The translations under genes were made by a program, and so were the position numbers. The notes below the pieces were generated by a model, which ran no database searches, was not told the origin of the DNA, and was given only the letters and a program-made list of their open reading frames with translations. A stretch of 64,000 bases of DNA from positions 1 to 64,000 of the forward strand of contig CALNAJ010000042.1 in the NCBI GenBank assembly GCA_937874695.1, written 5' to 3'. Positions 60,416-64,000 of the stretch are shown here, one piece after another (position 1 is the first letter of the stretch; every line of letters starts with the position of its first letter). This DNA is from an uncultured Lactobacillus sp. (lineage in GTDB: Bacteria > Bacillota > Bacilli > Lactobacillales > Lactobacillaceae).

Positions 60416-61120
60416 TTAAATATCCAGGTCCGTTTTATCACTCGGACTAACGTTCATAAAGTACCCCGGGAATTTATCCAGCAAGTACTTGCGTTCCTGT
60501 AGCATCAGCCGTAAGTGGGCCGTGGTCTGGAACCGTACATCCTCTAAATCCCGTCGATACACGACGTCCAGCAGACTTTCATGCTGCTGCAAAATCGTTT
60601 GCCAATTCAGGCCATTGACCTTCAGGCGAATCCACCGGAATCGGTTCAGTTGCATATTGACCGTCTGTAACCAATCCCAAATATTATCACGATCGGCAAT
60701 CATATAAAACTGACGGTGGAAGGCCTCATCGAGATCAAAGAAGGTATCCGGATCCTCCTTCTGAATCGCAACCGCCTGTTCACGCAAGTTTACCTTCTGC
60801 TCCCGATACGCCGCATCCGTCATCTTTGCTGTAGCTTCCAGCATGATTTCAACTTCAACGTTCTGCCGCACGAAACGTGCATCTTTAGCTTTTTCCATAT
60901 CAATCTGGGAAATATACGTCCCGCTTTGCGGAATCACATCAATCAAACCATCCCGTTCGATTCGAATAATAGCTTCCCGCACCGGCGTCCGGCCAATTCC
61001 CAATTCCTCAGAAATCGTCTTCTCGGAAATTTTCTGACCGGGAATAAATTTATTATGCATAATCCGATAGCGAAGCTCAGAGTACGCCTCATTCCGCATA
61101 TTCTTCGTCATTTGTTGCAT
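60416..61120 (-). CDS. GntR/FadR-family regulator with FCD domain
   Basis: 234 residues: GntR helix-turn-helix (YSELRYRIMHNKFIPGQKISEKTISEELGIGRTPVREAIIRIERDG) and FCD effector domain with metal-site residues DLDEAFH and HRQ. FCD-type UxuR/ExuR regulators commonly control uronate use, so it likely shares control of this locus. Start at 61120 with AAGGAGG ten bases ahead; the frame open from 61150 lacks a site. Confidence 0.88.
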   Translation of the reverse strand: MQQMTKNMRNEAYSELRYRIMHNKFIPGQKISEKTISEELGIGRTPVREAIIRIERDGLIDVIPQSGTYISQIDMEKAKDARFVRQNVEVEIMLEATAKMTDAAYREQKVNLREQAVAIQKEDPDTFFDLDEAFHRQFYMIADRDNIWDWLQTVNMQLNRFRWIRLKVNGLNWQTILQQHESLLDVVYRRDLEDVRFQTTAHLRLMLQERKYLLDKFPGYFMNVSPSDKTDLDI

Positions 61121-61401
61121 CTCAACTACACCTCCTTGCTTACCTCTCATTTACTTGTATATTAGTTTAACACAGGTTCACCTGCATTTCCCTTGATTTT
61201 TAACCGACTGTTTTGCCGAAATTGCTGGGTAAAACGATTGACTTGTCTATAGAATGCGCTTTCATTTTAATGTGCATTTAGTAAAAAATATTTAATTAAG
61301 CCGATTTTACTAACATATTAATGTTTCAGTTCACTTTCCTAAATTAGTTAAAGACTACTAAACAATTTGATTATTTTTGCGCAGTACTTTCAAAAAACGA
61401 C
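61121..61401. other. Intergenic stretch between the regulator and aquaporin genes
   Basis: AT-rich DNA holding the regulator's promoter region. TATATTAGTTTAACACAGG near 61157 may contain a -10. No gene or repeat recognised. Confidence 0.4.
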
Positions 61402-61442
61402 TAAAAAGGCGCCCTCATATTCTGCATGAAGGCACCTGTTTT
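61402..61442 (-). terminator. Terminator of the aquaporin gene
   Basis: Minus-strand AGGTGCCTTCAT/ATGAGGGCGCCT with G-U pairs, followed by TTTTT. Confidence 0.85.
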
Positions 61443-61456
61443 AAGTATTTATGCAA

Positions 61457-62176
61457 TTAAAAGACCTGTTTATACAATACTGCTGCAGCAATTGCGCCGG
61501 CAGTTGGGGCAACGATTGGCACCCAACTGTAGTTAAATTGAGAGCTGCCCTTATGTGGAAATGGCCAAACGGCATGAAGCAGTCGTGGGCCAATATCTCT
61601 GGCAGGGTTCAACGCTGGTCCAGTTGGTCCCCCGAAGGAAATTACCAAACACATCACTAAGAATCCCAAACCAATAAAGTCGGCACGAGGATCAATCTTG
61701 TCAACCGTCATACTAACGGCACCCAGTACCAGCAAAAACGTTCCCACAAATTCGTTAATAAACCCGTTCAATTGGCTATTAGCGGCATCGATGGTGGAGA
61801 ACGTTCCCAGGATAGCCTCCGTATCCGTCGTCCGGTCGTAGTATGGCTTATAAGCCAGGACAATGACCAACTGACCGATGATGGCCCCTACTGTCTGTGC
61901 CAAAATATACGGCACGACCTCTTGCCAGGGGAAACTTCCAGTCACTGCCATGGCAACCGTCATGGCAGGGTTGATCTGCGCGCCCGAAATCGTGGCAAAC
62001 ATCAAAGCTGGAATCATCACCCCGATACCATAACCAAACCCAATTAAAATCCAGCCACCATGATACCCCTTGGTGCCCTTTAACTCAACGTTGGCAACCG
62101 AACCGTTACCCAGGGCCACCATGACGGCTGTCCCAATCAATTCGGCCATACACCGAACGAATAAAGAATAATGCAT
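61457..62176 (-). CDS. MIP-family aquaporin / glycerol facilitator
   Basis: 239 residues, six helices and both pore NPA boxes (SGAQINPAMTV and GPALNPARDIGPRL). The residue after the second box is Asp (NPARD), typical of glycerol-type facilitators. It may move glycerol, water, lactic acid or small polyols. Location between uronate genes suggests a link to uronate or glyceraldehyde metabolism, unproven. Start at ATG 62176, with GAGG nine bases ahead; an in-frame GTG lies five codons upstream. Confidence 0.9.
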   Translation of the reverse strand: MHYSLFVRCMAELIGTAVMVALGNGSVANVELKGTKGYHGGWILIGFGYGIGVMIPALMFATISGAQINPAMTVAMAVTGSFPWQEVVPYILAQTVGAIIGQLVIVLAYKPYYDRTTDTEAILGTFSTIDAANSQLNGFINEFVGTFLLVLGAVSMTVDKIDPRADFIGLGFLVMCLVISFGGPTGPALNPARDIGPRLLHAVWPFPHKGSSQFNYSWVPIVAPTAGAIAAAVLYKQVF

Positions 62177-62221
62177 GAATTCATACCTCACTAATAATAT
62201 TTTCTCTTCTATACCTGCCGA

Positions 62222-62240
62222 AAATGTTCACGTTCATTCC
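62222..62240 (-). promoter_or_regulatory. Variant uronate operator upstream of the aquaporin gene
   Basis: On the minus strand GAATGAACGTGAACATTT matches the flanks and core of AATGAACACGTTAACATTT at the kduI promoter, two bases shorter. A weak TATGAT box lies about 50 bases upstream. Suggests shared control. Confidence 0.35.
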
Positions 62241-62459
62241 CAATGCAATCAACGCTCAGAAAACAGCAGCATTAATATCATACCCCTATCGCCGTCCGCT
62301 TTCAGCAACATTTTCATGATTTTGAGCTATAATTTGAAAATTATTCTAAAATTAGCCTTTAATTAAGCCGGCATCTTACAAAAAAATGTAAATTCCGAAC
62401 TATTTTCCTTTCGTTCGGAATTTACTTTCATCGCAGCAGCACTTCTTGAAAACAAAAAA

Positions 62460-62503
62460 CGTGGTACACCTCCCAAAAGGAAGGCACACCACGTTTACAA
62501 AAT
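62460..62503 (-). terminator. Terminator of the second uxaC gene
   Basis: Minus-strand AAACGTGGTGTGCC/GGTGTACCACGTTT, long stem with one mismatch, then TTTTTTG. Confidence 0.85.
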
Positions 62504-62522
62504 TACTTTTATTCAGTTGACC

Positions 62523-63953
62523 CTAGTCCTTCTTGTCGAAGAAACCAAAGTAGTCGTGAGCGTTGTTGTAAGAGATGTCTTCAACAATCTTGCCCAGGTA
62601 ATCGTAGTCTTCTGGTACTTGACCAGTCGTGACCCATTCACCGATCAGGTTGCAGAGTACCCGACGGAAGTATTCGTGCCGCGTGTAGGAAAGGAAGCTC
62701 CGAGAATCGGTCAGCATCCCCACGAAGTTTGGTAACAGACTTTGTTGGGCCAAGATGTTCAGTTGGTCATGCATCCCGTCACGGGTATCGTTGAACCACC
62801 ATGCACAGCCCAATTGCAGCTTTTGAACGCCGTCGCCTTGGAAGCTTTGCATCCCAGTAGCCAATTCCATCCAGTCGTTAGGGTTCGTGGAGTAGAGAAT
62901 GGTCTTAGGAATACTGTCTTCTTCAGACATGGCACTCATCAACTTCATCATTTCGCCAGCGATACCTGGTTGTGAACCCATGGAGTCCCAGCCAGTGTCG
63001 GCACCTAACTTACGGAACATTGGGCCGTTAGCGTTACGCAGAACGTTCATGTGGTATTGCATCGTCCAGCCAAACTTTTGGTTCAAGCGCATTAAGACCT
63101 TCAGCAGCTTCGTTTGGTACTTGTTGATTTCATCATCAGTCAGTTGTGAATTGTCCTTGCGAGCCTTGGCCATGATGGCGTTGAATTCGTCATCGGTTGC
63201 TTCAGCGTAGTGGTACGTGTTCAGACCGTGGTCAGACAGACTCCCACCCATTGATGCGAAGAAGGTGAAACGTTGTTCCAGGGCCTTAGTTAAGGAAGCT
63301 AGGTCGCTGATTTGCACGCCAGAGACATCGCTCAACTTGTCCATGTATTCGCCAAAGTTACCTTGGTTGATTCGAACCAAGTTGTCTGGCCGCATTGCTG
63401 GTAAGACCTTGAACCCATTTTCCTTTTCTTCGGCCTTTAACAGCTTGTGGTAGTGCAGGTCAGAAGCAGGGTCATCCGTCGTGCAGACAACCTTAACGTT
63501 GGCGTTTCTGATCAAGCTGCGTGGCTTGAAGTCGTCGGTTTGGAGTAAGGCATTGGCCTTCTTCCAGATAGCTGGTGCACTCTTTTCATTGAAGACTTCA
63601 TCGATACCGAAGAAGCGCTTCAGTTCCAGGTGGGTCCATTCGTAGAGTGGGTTCCCAATAGCCCGGTCGATTGTCTTAGCCCAAGCCAAGAACTTCTGGT
63701 ATTCGTCACCGTCGCCAGTGATCAATTCTTCGGGAACACCGTTAGCCCGTTCCAGACGCCACTTGTAGTGGTCACCGGCGTTACCATCGTTCAACCAGAT
63801 CCGCGTGATGTTAGGATAGTTCTTGTTTTCGTAGATATCCTTAGGGTCTAGATGACAGTGATAGTCAATGATTGGCATCTTTTCTGCATGTTCGTGGAAT
63901 AATTTCTTAGCTGGTTCGTTAGTGAGTAAAAAGTCTTCGTTCAATAAAGCCAT
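62523..63953 (-). CDS. uxaC: Uronate isomerase (copy 2)
   Basis: 476 residues, same family and motifs as the copy at 51029: DYHCHLDPKDI, CTTDDPASDLHYH, GSLSDHGLNTYH, LTDSRSFLSYTRHEYFRR. It has its own AAAGGAG site and terminator, with a TATAGA box just inside the window edge. Two UxaC paralogues in one locus suggest different preferences for glucuronate and galacturonate or different regulation. Upstream genes lie outside the window; a fructuronate reductase might be there. Confidence 0.96.
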   Translation of the reverse strand: MALLNEDFLLTNEPAKKLFHEHAEKMPIIDYHCHLDPKDIYENKNYPNITRIWLNDGNAGDHYKWRLERANGVPEELITGDGDEYQKFLAWAKTIDRAIGNPLYEWTHLELKRFFGIDEVFNEKSAPAIWKKANALLQTDDFKPRSLIRNANVKVVCTTDDPASDLHYHKLLKAEEKENGFKVLPAMRPDNLVRINQGNFGEYMDKLSDVSGVQISDLASLTKALEQRFTFFASMGGSLSDHGLNTYHYAEATDDEFNAIMAKARKDNSQLTDDEINKYQTKLLKVLMRLNQKFGWTMQYHMNVLRNANGPMFRKLGADTGWDSMGSQPGIAGEMMKLMSAMSEEDSIPKTILYSTNPNDWMELATGMQSFQGDGVQKLQLGCAWWFNDTRDGMHDQLNILAQQSLLPNFVGMLTDSRSFLSYTRHEYFRRVLCNLIGEWVTTGQVPEDYDYLGKIVEDISYNNAHDYFGFFDKKD

Positions 63954-64000
63954 TTCAAAAGTCTCCTTTAATTTGGCAAATTCTATAATTAATCCGAACA

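Overview
The window looks like chromosomal DNA of a heterofermentative lactobacillus. Supporting signs are a full-length phosphoketolase with no glycolytic genes nearby, an oligopeptide importer in the D-F-B-C-A order known from lactic acid bacteria, an oleate hydratase, Gram-positive ribosome binding sites (GGAGG type), lipoproteins with a lipobox, and a uronate pathway under a LacI-type repressor with cre-like sites. GC is roughly half. Levilactobacillus or a close relative is my best guess, but that is inference from gene content. I see no rRNA, tRNA, CRISPR array, transposase or phage gene.

Layout. 0.5-20 kb is mixed housekeeping: a metallophosphatase/nucleotidase, RNase Y, a DUF1275 protein, a hydrolase, an M3 peptidase, an XRE regulator, a possible methyltransferase, a YdcF-like protein, a lone RelB/DinJ antitoxin, a TMEM175-type channel, oleate hydratase with a TetR regulator, a small exported protein, a two-gene hypothetical operon, lipoate ligase and an Rrf2 regulator. 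20-26 kb is the oppDFBCA operon. 26.6-30 kb holds a CDF metal exporter, a CPBP protease, a UspA protein and a pseudouridine synthase. 31.3-34.8 kb is an Agr-like signalling operon: a LytTR response regulator and two membrane sensor kinases. 35-36 kb holds a membrane protein and a GreA paralogue. 36.5-42 kb is a branched-chain amino acid ABC importer (livJHMGF plus a CBS-ACT protein) behind a leader peptide and attenuator. Phosphoketolase follows at 42-45 kb. 45-51 kb holds a GntR regulator, a YbaK deacylase, a HExxH membrane protein, an MFS exporter, a tiny secreted peptide and a condensation-like acyltransferase. 51-64 kb is a hexuronate locus.

The hexuronate locus works as a unit. A GPH symporter imports uronate, two UxaC isomerases convert glucuronate or galacturonate to fructuronate or tagaturonate, and UxaE interconverts these two. 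UxuA dehydrates mannonate to KDG, KdgK phosphorylates it, and KduI feeds unsaturated uronates in. The fructuronate reductase (UxuB) and KDPG aldolase are not in the window. An 11-bp motif TGTTAACGTGT occurs exactly three times, at the two main promoters, with cre-like sites next to it.

The most unusual observation is the signalling operon. One kinase (32634-33965) keeps the ATP-binding N and G boxes but has Gln where the phospho-acceptor His should be. Its partner (31304-32629) keeps the His but has lost both ATP-binding boxes. Each looks inactive alone and complementary to the other. Two candidate structured RNAs lie on the same strand on either side of this operon.

The intergenic DNA is also unusual. 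It contains at least three families of dispersed, non-coding, foldable repeats, two of them with compensatory base changes between copies, plus several orphan transcription units with good terminators.
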